Positions 1 through 6,379 of a stretch of DNA of 8,676 nucleotides are shown piece after piece. The stretch covers positions 1 to 8,676 of the forward strand of contig DAHZDR010000409.1 in the NCBI GenBank assembly GCA_027403435.1. The letters run 5' to 3'. The stretch's first letter is position 1. Each line of letters opens with the position of its first letter. A program made the position numbers and the translations under genes. The DNA comes from Deltaproteobacteria bacterium. GTDB taxonomy: Bacteria; Desulfobacterota; Binatia; Binatales; Binataceae. The notes beneath the pieces were generated by a model. The model had not been told where the DNA came from. It saw only the letters and a list, made by a program, of their open reading frames with translations, and made no database searches.

Positions 1-735
1 GCGCTCAGCGCCGTGATGGTCGATGAATTGCATGATTTCCTGGGCGGGCTGACGCGCGATCGGACAACGCGAGTGGTGGTGATGCGCGGTGCGGGACGGG
101 CGTTTTGCGCGGGTCTCGATCTTAAGGAGCAGTCCGGCGGCGGCGGCGTTGACGTGGTTAAGGCCAGCGTCGCCCGCACTTACGATATTCAGCGCAGAAT
201 GAGCGACCTGGTCGTCGCGATCCGGCGGGCGCCGCAGCCGTTTATCGCGGCGGTGCGCGGACCGGCCGCGGGCGGCGGCTTCGCGCTGGCGCTGGCGGCC
301 GACGTGAGAATCGCCGGCGAGTCGGCGCGTTTCAACGCGGCGTTTATCCGGATTGGCCTCAGCGCTTGCGACATGGGCGTGAGTTATTTCCTGCCACGCG
401 CGGTGGGCATGTCGATCGCGTCGGAGCTGATGCTCACGGGACGGTTTATCGACGCCCGGCGCGCGCTGGCGACCGGCCTGGTCTCGGAAGTCACGGCGGA
501 CGGCGAACTTGACGCGGCCGCCGGCCGTCTCGCCCAGGAGATGACCGAAACCTCGCCGCTGGGCCTGCGGCTGACCAAAGAGTGTCTTGCGGCCGCCGTC
601 GATGCGGGCGGACTCGAGCAGGCGATTCAAATCGAGGATCGCAACCAGACGCTCTGCGCGCGCGCCGGTTATATCGCGGAAGGCGCGCGCGCCTTCGTCG
701 AAAAGCGCAAGCCCCGATTCGAGGAAGCCGAATAA
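1..735 (+). CDS. Crotonase-family protein (enoyl-CoA hydratase/isomerase-like), 5'-truncated by the window edge
   Basis: The frame is open from base 1, and the first residues (ALSAVMVDEL) look like the usual 'NALS..m..eL' stretch about 20-25 residues into crotonases. The true start is therefore probably upstream, and the GTG at 13 or ATG at 16 are internal. Crotonase hallmarks are present: the oxyanion-hole segments AFCAGLDL (codons around 100-123) and GPAAGGGF (around 259-282), followed by ALAADVRIA and the helix LTGRFIDARRALATGLVSEV. These enzymes act on acyl-CoA thioesters in the cytoplasm, usually in beta-oxidation or related degradation. The positions equivalent to the two catalytic glutamates of classical hydratase (rat Glu144 and Glu164) read Ala (283-285) and Phe (343-345), while an Asp (370-372) lies in a GLSACDMG segment. 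A standard hydratase label is therefore unsafe; an isomerase or another crotonase reaction is possible. The gene ends in TAA and is followed by a hairpin terminator. The family is certain, the reaction is not. Confidence 0.93.
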   Translation, partial: ALSAVMVDELHDFLGGLTRDRTTRVVVMRGAGRAFCAGLDLKEQSGGGGVDVVKASVARTYDIQRRMSDLVVAIRRAPQPFIAAVRGPAAGGGFALALAADVRIAGESARFNAAFIRIGLSACDMGVSYFLPRAVGMSIASELMLTGRFIDARRALATGLVSEVTADGELDAAAGRLAQEMTETSPLGLRLTKECLAAAVDAGGLEQAIQIEDRNQTLCARAGYIAEGARAFVEKRKPRFEEAE

Positions 736-778
736 GTCGGCGGAGTCGCGGAAACGATTCGCGCTCTCTCAAATCAAA

Positions 779-812
779 CGGGACGCGGCTTTGCAGCCGC
801 GTCCCGCATTTT
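779..812. terminator. Bidirectional intrinsic terminator between convergent crotonase and gltA genes
   Basis: A perfect 12-bp inverted repeat (779-790 with 795-806, CGGGACGCGGCT / AGCCGCGTCCCG) encloses a TTGC loop. On the plus strand it is followed by CATTTTCC; on the minus strand by TTTGATTT (complement of 771-778). It lies 43 nt past the crotonase stop and about 63 nt past the gltA stop, between convergent genes, so it plausibly ends transcription from both sides. The U-tracts are short, so efficiency is uncertain. Confidence 0.85.
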
Positions 813-869
813 CCTGAAATGGCTTGACGCCGCGCGAATCGGCCCGGACGCGCCAGTTCGCGCGGGATC

Positions 870-2201
870 TCAGATTTCGTCGCTGACGGCGTCCTCGCGC
901 ATGGTCGGCTCCGGGCGCTGCTCGAGCGGCGTCCAGCGCCGCGTTTGCTCGCCGACATAGACCTGGCGCGGCCGGGCGATTTTCTGTTCCGGATCGCGCA
1001 CCATCTCCGCCCATTGCGCCATCCAGCCCGAGGTGCGCGGAATCGCGAACAACACCGGAAACATCGTCATCGGGAAGCCCATCGCCTGATAGGTCACGCC
1101 GGTGTAGAAATCGACGTTCGGATAGAGCTTGCGCGAAACGAAATAGTCGTCCTCCAACGCGATTTTTTCCAGCTCCAGCGAAATATCGATCAGCGGATTA
1201 AGGCCGGTGACCTTGAACACGTCGTAGGCGATTTTTTTGACGATTTTCGCGCGCGGGTCGTAGTTTTTGTACACGCGATGGCCGAAGCCCATCAGGCGGC
1301 GCTTGCCCGCCTTGACGTCCTTGATAAAGCCGGGAACGTTTTTGGGCGAACCGATTTCGACCAGCATCCGGATAACCGCCTCGTTGGCTCCGCCATGCAG
1401 CGGGCCGTAGAGCGCGGCGGTCGCGGCGGCGACCGCGGAATAGGGATCGACCTGCGAGCTGCCGACCGAGCGCATCGCGTTCGCCGAGCAATTCTGCTCA
1501 TGGTCGGCATGCAGGATAAACAGCACGTCGAGCGCGTGCTCGAGCACCGGATTCGGCTGATAGTCGCGTTCCGCCATCCGGAACAGCATCGACAGGAAAT
1601 TCCCCGTGTAGCTCAAATCGTTTTGCGGATAGACGTAGGGCAGGCCGCGGGTATGGCGATAGGCGAACGCGGCGAGCGTGGGCACCTTGCCGATCAGGCG
1701 GCGGGTCTGCAGCCGGCGCGATTCCAAATCGGTGATTTGCGCCGCTTCGGGATAGAAGGTCGAAAGCGCGCCGATCGTGCTCACCAGCATGCCCATCGGA
1801 TGCGCGTCGTAGCGGAAGCCTTCCATGAATTTCTTGATGTTCTCATGGATCATCGTGTGGGTCTTGATGTTGCCTTCCCAGGCCGCGTAATGCCCGCGGT
1901 CGGGCAGCTCGCCCTTCACGATTAGATAGGCGACTTCCAGATAATTGCTCTTTTCGGCAAGCTCTTCGATCGGATAGCCGCGGTAGCGCAGGATGCCTTT
2001 GTCGCCGTCGATATAGGTGATTCGGCTGCGGCATGACGCGGTGTTGGTGAAGGACGGGTCGTAGGACATCAGGCCGAAATCGTCGGCGGAGGTCTTGATG
2101 TCCCGCAGGGCGGCGGCGCGAATCACGCCGCCCTCTTCGACCGGAATCTCGTACTGCTTGCCAGTGCGGTTGTCGGTAATCGTTAGCGTTTCTTTGGCCA
2201 T
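870..2201 (-). CDS. gltA: Citrate synthase, hexameric (type II) bacterial form
   Basis: This 443-residue enzyme condenses acetyl-CoA with oxaloacetate to give citrate, the entry step of the TCA cycle, in the cytoplasm. It has the N-terminal region of E. coli-type citrate synthases (about residues 1-60, ending FTNTASCRSRITYIDG) and the whole catalytic domain. The catalytic triad is visible: His269 in GPLHGGANE, His308 in MGFGHRVYKNYDPR (the family signature) and Asp364 in YPNVDFYTG. HADHEQN (231-237) and IARPRQVYVG (409-418) are also typical. It is slightly longer than the E. coli enzyme (427 aa) because of an acidic tail of about 14 residues ending EDAVSDEI. Where E. coli GltA has Cys206 of the NADH site (FSTPCEPYE), this protein reads FRMAERDYQ, so NADH inhibition cannot be assumed. 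The ATG at 2201 is supported by GAGGAAGG just upstream (complement of 2205-2212). The gene stands alone, convergent with the crotonase and divergent from the ClC gene. Confidence 0.98.
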   Translation of the reverse strand: MAKETLTITDNRTGKQYEIPVEEGGVIRAAALRDIKTSADDFGLMSYDPSFTNTASCRSRITYIDGDKGILRYRGYPIEELAEKSNYLEVAYLIVKGELPDRGHYAAWEGNIKTHTMIHENIKKFMEGFRYDAHPMGMLVSTIGALSTFYPEAAQITDLESRRLQTRRLIGKVPTLAAFAYRHTRGLPYVYPQNDLSYTGNFLSMLFRMAERDYQPNPVLEHALDVLFILHADHEQNCSANAMRSVGSSQVDPYSAVAAATAALYGPLHGGANEAVIRMLVEIGSPKNVPGFIKDVKAGKRRLMGFGHRVYKNYDPRAKIVKKIAYDVFKVTGLNPLIDISLELEKIALEDDYFVSRKLYPNVDFYTGVTYQAMGFPMTMFPVLFAIPRTSGWMAQWAEMVRDPEQKIARPRQVYVGEQTRRWTPLEQRPEPTMREDAVSDEI

Positions 2202-2259
2202 GAACCTTCCTCGCTCGGTCGCGCGCGGCGGGCGTCGCCGAGGGCCTTCGCGGTCATGC

Positions 2260-2279
2260 GGCGGAATGCCGGTTCCGCC
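2260..2279. repeat. Short palindrome/hairpin at the likely 5' end of the gltA leader
   Basis: GGCGGAA (2260-2266) and TTCCGCC (2273-2279) form a perfect 7-bp inverted repeat around a 6-nt spacer TGCCGG. If gltA transcription starts near 2285, the element falls within the first 25 nt of the message, where it could be a transcription-factor operator or a 5' stem-loop. Short palindromes are common in GC-rich DNA, so this may be chance. Confidence 0.35.
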
Positions 2280-2291
2280 CGGCGATCAACA

Positions 2292-2319
2292 TATATACAG
2301 TAATTTCCCTTTTAGACAA
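2292..2319 (-). promoter_or_regulatory. Candidate sigma70-type promoter for gltA
   Basis: Read on the minus strand: TTGTCT (complement of 2314-2319) as -35, a 16-bp spacer, and TATATA (complement of 2292-2297) as -10, each 4/6 to consensus, in the AT-rich patch of the intergenic region. Initiation would fall near 2285, giving a leader of about 84 nt before the ATG. The consensus comes from E. coli, and the host sigma factor preference is unknown. Confidence 0.4.
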
Positions 2320-2503
2320 TTTGCCCGTCGGAAGCAAACGGCGCGCGCTTGCGCCAGGGTAATTTGCCGCCGCGCGCTGGCAATTGACCGATCTTCGATG
2401 CCACACTAGCGGGTCGCGGAATTTTCACCAAGCCATGCTCAGCGCCGCGCGGCGGCGTCGCGGTTCGGCCTGGGTCAGGCCCCCGCGGCGATCACGGGAG
2501 GAA

Positions 2504-2509
2504 AGGAAG
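2504..2509 (+). promoter_or_regulatory. Ribosome binding site fixing the TTG start of the ClC gene
   Basis: AGGAAG at 2504-2509, within a purine-rich run GGGAGGAAAGGAAG (2496-2509), lies 8 nt upstream of TTG at 2518. This spacing supports TTG over the next in-frame ATG (2536), which would have no comparable site at a proper distance. Confidence 0.65.
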
Positions 2510-2517
2510 TATCCGCG

Positions 2518-3927
2518 TTGACGAGATTCGCGAAGATGCTTAAGCGGGCGTTCAACGCCGATCGCCACCGCTATCCGTCGCTCAGGCGTTTGGCCGGTTT
2601 CACCCATGCCGAGATCGACGCGATCTATTCGCGCGACATCCAGAAATGGCTGCTGATCGCGCCGCTGATCGGCGTCCTGACGGGTCTCGTGATTACGCTG
2701 ATCACGACCGTCATTCTCGACACGGTCTGGGCGCGCGTGCTGCCGTTTTATCTGCGCCATCACTGGGCGATCGTGCCCGGACTGGTCGTCGGGTTCTTTC
2801 TCACCGGCGTGATTATGCAACGGCGCACGCCCGATCCGAACGAACATTCGTCCGAAGAAATTATCCGCTCCTATCACGAACGCGATGGCGCGATCGACAT
2901 GCAACCCTTCTGGTGGAAGCTGTTGGCCGCCGTGACCACGGTGGGATCGGGCGGCAGCGCCGCGCTGGAGGGTCCCAGCATTTACGGCGGCGGCGCGATC
3001 GGCTCGTGGCTATGGACGAAACTCGAACGTTTCGGCCTCAGCGAGCGCGACCGGCGGCTGATGCTGATCAGCGGGGCGGGGGCCGGGATGGCGGCGGTGT
3101 TTCGCGCGCCGCTGACGGGAATCGTCTTCGCGCTCGAGATGCCGTACAAGGACGACCTCGCGCATGAGGCGCTGCTGCCGTCGCTAATCGCGTCGGTGGT
3201 TTCCTATGGCACGCTGACCGCGTTCCTTGGAACGGCGCCGCTGTTCGGTTTCGAAAGCGGCGTGAATTTCCGCTCGGCCGATCTCCTCTGGTCGGCGCTA
3301 TTGGGACTCGGCTGCGGAATTATCGCGATGATTTTCACGACGTGGTTCCGCCGCATGCGGAAATTCGTGGTGAATTCGCCGGTATCGCACACGAAGAAGT
3401 TAATGATCGGCGGGGCGCTGACGGGAGTATGCGGCCTGCTGTTCGTGACGATCTATCCGGGCGCGCTGATTCCGATCGGACCGAATTACGAAGCGGCGCG
3501 CATGATTCTGTGGAACAACTATCCGTCCGGCGAGCTTATTTGCTTCGCCATACTCAAACTGGCCGCGACGCTTTTTTCGCTCGGGACGGGCGGGGTCAGC
3601 GCGATGTTCGTGCCGCTGTTTCTGACCGGCGGCGCGCTGGGCCGCACTTTTGGCCATCTGATTAGCGCGGCGCATGGGCTGAATCTTTACGCCGCGGTCG
3701 GGATGGCGGCGTTTATCGCCGCCGGCTACAAGGCGCCTCTGACCGCGGTGGTGTTTGTCGCGGAAACCACCGGCGGCCATCCGTACATCATCCCGAGCCT
3801 GATCGGCGCGGCCTGCGCGTATGCGATTTCGGGCGAATCTTCCGCTTCCGCCGACCAATGGCTGCACGAGGGCGAGCCGGGACCCGGCCACGAAGAGCTC
3901 GCGCACGCGGGCGATCGCGCGAGCTGA
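2518..3927 (+). CDS. ClC-family voltage-gated-type chloride channel or Cl-/H+ transporter
   Basis: This 469-residue integral membrane protein moves chloride (or related anions) across the inner membrane. Conserved ClC filter elements are in order: GSGGS at 143-147, ALEGP at 149-153 with the external gating glutamate Glu151 (E148 in E. coli ClC-ec1), GAGAGMAAVFRAPLTGIVFALE at about 186-207, SAMFVP at 361-366, and GMAAFIAAGYKAPLTAVVFVAE at about 395-416. Hydrophobic segments start at about residue 45. There are no C-terminal CBS domains, as in compact bacterial members; the tail is hydrophilic (about 440-469). Two transporter features differ by hand alignment. The internal proton glutamate (E203 in ClC-ec1) aligns with Met208 (ALEMPY), and no tyrosine is seen at the place of Tyr445 (SGESSASADQW). 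This leaves open whether it is coupled to protons or a passive channel. It lacks the GNNLI-type motif of fluoride exporters. Start is TTG with a good Shine-Dalgarno. It converges with the dehydrogenase cluster, with an 18-bp gap and no terminator. Confidence 0.93.
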   Translation: MTRFAKMLKRAFNADRHRYPSLRRLAGFTHAEIDAIYSRDIQKWLLIAPLIGVLTGLVITLITTVILDTVWARVLPFYLRHHWAIVPGLVVGFFLTGVIMQRRTPDPNEHSSEEIIRSYHERDGAIDMQPFWWKLLAAVTTVGSGGSAALEGPSIYGGGAIGSWLWTKLERFGLSERDRRLMLISGAGAGMAAVFRAPLTGIVFALEMPYKDDLAHEALLPSLIASVVSYGTLTAFLGTAPLFGFESGVNFRSADLLWSALLGLGCGIIAMIFTTWFRRMRKFVVNSPVSHTKKLMIGGALTGVCGLLFVTIYPGALIPIGPNYEAARMILWNNYPSGELICFAILKLAATLFSLGTGGVSAMFVPLFLTGGALGRTFGHLISAAHGLNLYAAVGMAAFIAAGYKAPLTAVVFVAETTGGHPYIIPSLIGAACAYAISGESSASADQWLHEGEPGPGHEELAHAGDRAS

Positions 3928-3945
3928 CTCGGCCCGCGCCGCGCT

Positions 3946-5067
3946 TTAGTAGCCGCCCAGCGCGGCGACGCGCTCGCGATGGAACGGCGGCGCGCCGAAC
4001 AGGCTCTCATTGAGGCGCGCGCGCTTGAACCAGAAGTGGATATCGTGCTCCCAGGTGAAGCCGATTCCGCCATGCATCAGGACCGCCTTGCCGGCGGCGC
4101 GGCTGTACACGTCGCCGGCGCGCGCCTTGGCCATGGCGACCGCCCGTGGCGCTTCGCGCGGGATCGCGTCAAAGGCGTAAGCGGCGTACCAGAGCAGCGC
4201 GCGCGTCGGTTCGAGATCGGCGACGATTTCGGCGGCGGCATGCTTGATCGCCTGAAACGAACCGATCGGCTTGCCGAATTGCTCGCGGACCTTGGCGTAC
4301 TCAACGGCCATGTCGAGCGCGCGCTGGGCGCCGCCGATCGAGTCGGCGGCGATCGCCAGCGCGCCGGCGTCGAGCACGCGATCGTATAACGCGGCGTCGC
4401 CGGCCAGGCGCGCCGCCGGTTCGACCAGCACGCCGTCCAGCTCGACCAGCGCCATCCGCCGCGTCAGATCGAGCGCCTTCAGCGGACGGATTTTGACGCC
4501 GGGCGCGTCCGCCGGAACCACAAAGAGCGCGACTTCGCGCGGGCCCGGGCCAGTGCGCGCGGCCACCACGATAAAGTTCGCCGCCTGCGCATATGGCACG
4601 AACATCTTGATCCCATTGAGCACCGCTCCGGCGGGCGCCGGGCGGGCGACCGTGGCGAGTTCGCCGGGGATCAGGCTGTCATTGGCCTCGGCGATCGCGA
4701 CCGTGCCGATCGCGTCGCCCGCGGCGAGCGGCTTCAGCCAGCGCGCATTGATCTCCTCAGATCCGCCCGCCGCCAGCGCGAAGGCCGCGATCGCCGCGGA
4801 AAACGGGAACGGTCCGGGCAGCGCCGCGTAGCCGCATTCCTCGAGCAGCACCGCCAGGTCGAGCATCCCGAGGCCGGCGCCGCCGAAGGGTTCCGGCACG
4901 ATCATCCCGGGCCATCCGAGTTGCGCGATCCGCCGCTCCAGCTCGGGTGCAAAGCCCGCCGCGCCGCCGACGATTTCACGCATCCGCGGCGCCGGACATT
5001 CGCCGGCCAGAAAGGCGCGCGCGCTCTCGCGCAATTGCTCCTGTTCCTCGCTCAGTCCAAAGTCCAT
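3946..5067 (-). CDS. Acyl-CoA dehydrogenase-like protein, smaller subunit of a probable heteromeric pair
   Basis: Read from ATG at 5067 (MDFGLSEEQEQL, the usual N-terminus), it is 373 residues; a TTG three codons upstream is possible but less typical, and no clear Shine-Dalgarno is seen for either. The acyl-CoA dehydrogenase fold is shown by the N-terminal helices (GWPGMIVPEPFGGAG, about 51-65), the C-terminal helical domain with REQFGKPIGSFQAIKH (261-276), and KAVLMHGGIGFTWEHD (about 327-342). Acyl-CoA dehydrogenases oxidise acyl-CoA at C2-C3 using FAD. Here the usual EP.AGSD loop is replaced by AEANDSLIPGE (about 127-137), and I find no Glu at either known catalytic-base position: Gly at the isovaleryl-CoA dehydrogenase-like site, Phe/Gly at the medium-chain site. 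It follows the larger paralogue by 34 bp on the same strand. It resembles the partner subunits of actinobacterial steroid side-chain dehydrogenases (FadE28/FadE26 type). A structural or substrate-binding role in a heteromer is an inference. Confidence 0.88.
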   Translation of the reverse strand: MDFGLSEEQEQLRESARAFLAGECPAPRMREIVGGAAGFAPELERRIAQLGWPGMIVPEPFGGAGLGMLDLAVLLEECGYAALPGPFPFSAAIAAFALAAGGSEEINARWLKPLAAGDAIGTVAIAEANDSLIPGELATVARPAPAGAVLNGIKMFVPYAQAANFIVVAARTGPGPREVALFVVPADAPGVKIRPLKALDLTRRMALVELDGVLVEPAARLAGDAALYDRVLDAGALAIAADSIGGAQRALDMAVEYAKVREQFGKPIGSFQAIKHAAAEIVADLEPTRALLWYAAYAFDAIPREAPRAVAMAKARAGDVYSRAAGKAVLMHGGIGFTWEHDIHFWFKRARLNESLFGAPPFHRERVAALGGY

Positions 5068-5101
5068 GATGATCAATCCGCGCGGGCCGCGCCCGGCTGG
5101 T

Positions 5102-6292
5102 TCAGCGCGATTTCGGCAGTTTGAGACCGCGCTCGGCGATAATGTTTTTCTGGATATGGGAGGTGCCGCCGCCGATCACCAACCCCAGCGTGAACATCCA
5201 TTCGTGCGGCCAGAAGCCGCGATCGAGCGCATGCCCGTCGTCGCGCGCGAGCAGCGCGTAGTCGCCCATCGCTTCCATCGCGGCGGTCGCCAGATCGTGA
5301 TTCAACTCGGTGCCGACGAGTTTATTGACCCACGCGCCGAGGCCCGGATTGCGCCCGCGAATCGAATCGGTCAACTGGCGCAGCATGTGATATTTCATCG
5401 CGTCGACGCGAATTTCCAGATCGGCGAGCCGCTGGCGAAAGACCGGATCCCGCGCGAGCGGACGGCCGCCGCGCATGGTCGAAGCGGCGAGCGCCTTGAG
5501 CCGGTTGAACAGCATCCGGGTGGTGGTGGTCGAGCCGAGCATGTTGCGCTCGTGGAAGAGCGTCGCGTTGGCGACCATCCAGCCTTCGTTCAGCTTGCCG
5601 ACGAGATTGCGGCGGGGCACGCGCACATTATCGAAAAAGACTTCGTTGAAGCCGCGGTCGCCGGTCATCTGCACCAGGGGCTTGACGGTGATTCCGGGGC
5701 TTTTCATGTCGATCAAAATATAGGAGATGCCGCGATGTTTCGGCGCGTCGGGGTCGGTGCGCACCAGGCAGAACATCATGTCGGCGAAGTGCGCGTTCGA
5801 GGTCCATACTTTCTGGCCGTTGACGACGAATTCGTCGCCCACGATTTCCGCGCGCGTGCGCAGCGACGCGAGGTCCGAGCCGGCGCCGGGTTCGGAATAG
5901 CCCTGGCACCAGATTTCCTCGGCGGTGAGGATTTTCGGCAGATAGCGCGCCTTCTGCGCGTCGTCGCCCCAGGTGATCAGGGTCGGGCCGATCATCCCGA
6001 TGCCCATCGCGCCGATCAGCGCGGGCGCGCGGGCGCGCACCATCTCCTCGTTGGCGATCGACTGGCGCACCGGGTCCAGCGCCTGGCCGCCGTATTCCTT
6101 CGGCCACGACAGCGCCAGATAGCCCGCCTGATGCACGCGGCGCTGCCACGCCTTGAGCTTTTCGACCGCGCCGCGATCGCGATCGGCGACGCGGTCCACG
6201 CCGCGCAGGCCGCTGGTGGCGACATTGTCGTCGAACCAGGCGCGCACCTGGCGGCGAAACGCTTCTTCTTCCGGCGTGAAATTCAAATCCAT
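5102..6292 (-). CDS. Acyl-CoA dehydrogenase, larger subunit (probable catalytic partner)
   Basis: This 396-residue FAD enzyme belongs to the acyl-CoA dehydrogenase family. The N-terminal domain carries LALSWPKEYGG (about 59-69); the middle domain has the family signature WCQGYSEPGAGSDLASL (128-144) and GQKVWTSNAHFADMM (159-173); the C-terminal helical domain ends with IGGGTSHIQKNIIAERGL (373-390). The medium-chain catalytic glutamate (YEGTS) is replaced by glycine in GGGTS. Instead, LFHERNMLG (245-253) places Glu248 where isovaleryl- and long-chain dehydrogenases keep their base, so the enzyme is probably active with Glu248. The ATG at 6292 has GAGG 8 nt upstream (complement of 6301-6304). 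It is immediately upstream of the smaller paralogue and 87 bp downstream of the threonine ammonia-lyase gene on the same strand, suggesting one transcript. The paired arrangement recalls alpha2beta2 steroid- or branched-chain acyl-CoA dehydrogenases; the substrate cannot be read from the sequence. Confidence 0.94.
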   Translation of the reverse strand: MDLNFTPEEEAFRRQVRAWFDDNVATSGLRGVDRVADRDRGAVEKLKAWQRRVHQAGYLALSWPKEYGGQALDPVRQSIANEEMVRARAPALIGAMGIGMIGPTLITWGDDAQKARYLPKILTAEEIWCQGYSEPGAGSDLASLRTRAEIVGDEFVVNGQKVWTSNAHFADMMFCLVRTDPDAPKHRGISYILIDMKSPGITVKPLVQMTGDRGFNEVFFDNVRVPRRNLVGKLNEGWMVANATLFHERNMLGSTTTTRMLFNRLKALAASTMRGGRPLARDPVFRQRLADLEIRVDAMKYHMLRQLTDSIRGRNPGLGAWVNKLVGTELNHDLATAAMEAMGDYALLARDDGHALDRGFWPHEWMFTLGLVIGGGTSHIQKNIIAERGLKLPKSR

Positions 6293-6379
6293 CGGCTCAA
6301 CCTCGCGCGTTCGGACGCGGCTACCGCCAGCATAGCGAAGTCCGTTCGAGGGGCAAGGATTTTCGCCCCCGGCGCGCGT

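Larger units (their letters stand above)
2202..2517. promoter_or_regulatory. Divergent intergenic region between gltA and the ClC gene
   Basis: This 316-bp stretch separates the two divergent starts and must carry promoters for both genes. No convincing coding frame is visible. It contains the most AT-rich patch nearby (about 2286-2325), within which a gltA promoter can be proposed, and a short palindrome at 2260-2279. On the plus strand a TTGACC at 2384-2389 resembles a -35 box, but I see no good -10 at the right spacing (TAGCGG at 17 bp), so the ClC promoter is unassigned. Confidence 0.6.

Noticed and set aside
945..1925. A 326-codon plus-strand frame antisense to gltA
   Set aside because: The composition (many Arg, His, Asp, Gln) is that of a reverse-complement shadow of the citrate synthase, whose motifs are unambiguous.
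2384..2412. TTGACC as -35 of a ClC promoter
   Set aside because: The sequence at a 17-bp spacing is TAGCGG, and no better -10 is found at 16-18 bp. I do not call a promoter on one half-site.
3928..3945. Terminator expected between the convergent ClC and dehydrogenase genes
   Set aside because: The gap is only 18 bp and contains no inverted repeat with a T-tract. Any termination would have to occur inside the opposing genes or by Rho.
6350..6369. Possible terminator hairpin (GGGGC / GCCCC) between the ammonia-lyase and the large dehydrogenase
   Set aside because: The stem is only 5 bp with a 10-nt loop and no T-run follows on the minus strand. It is too weak to call a terminator.
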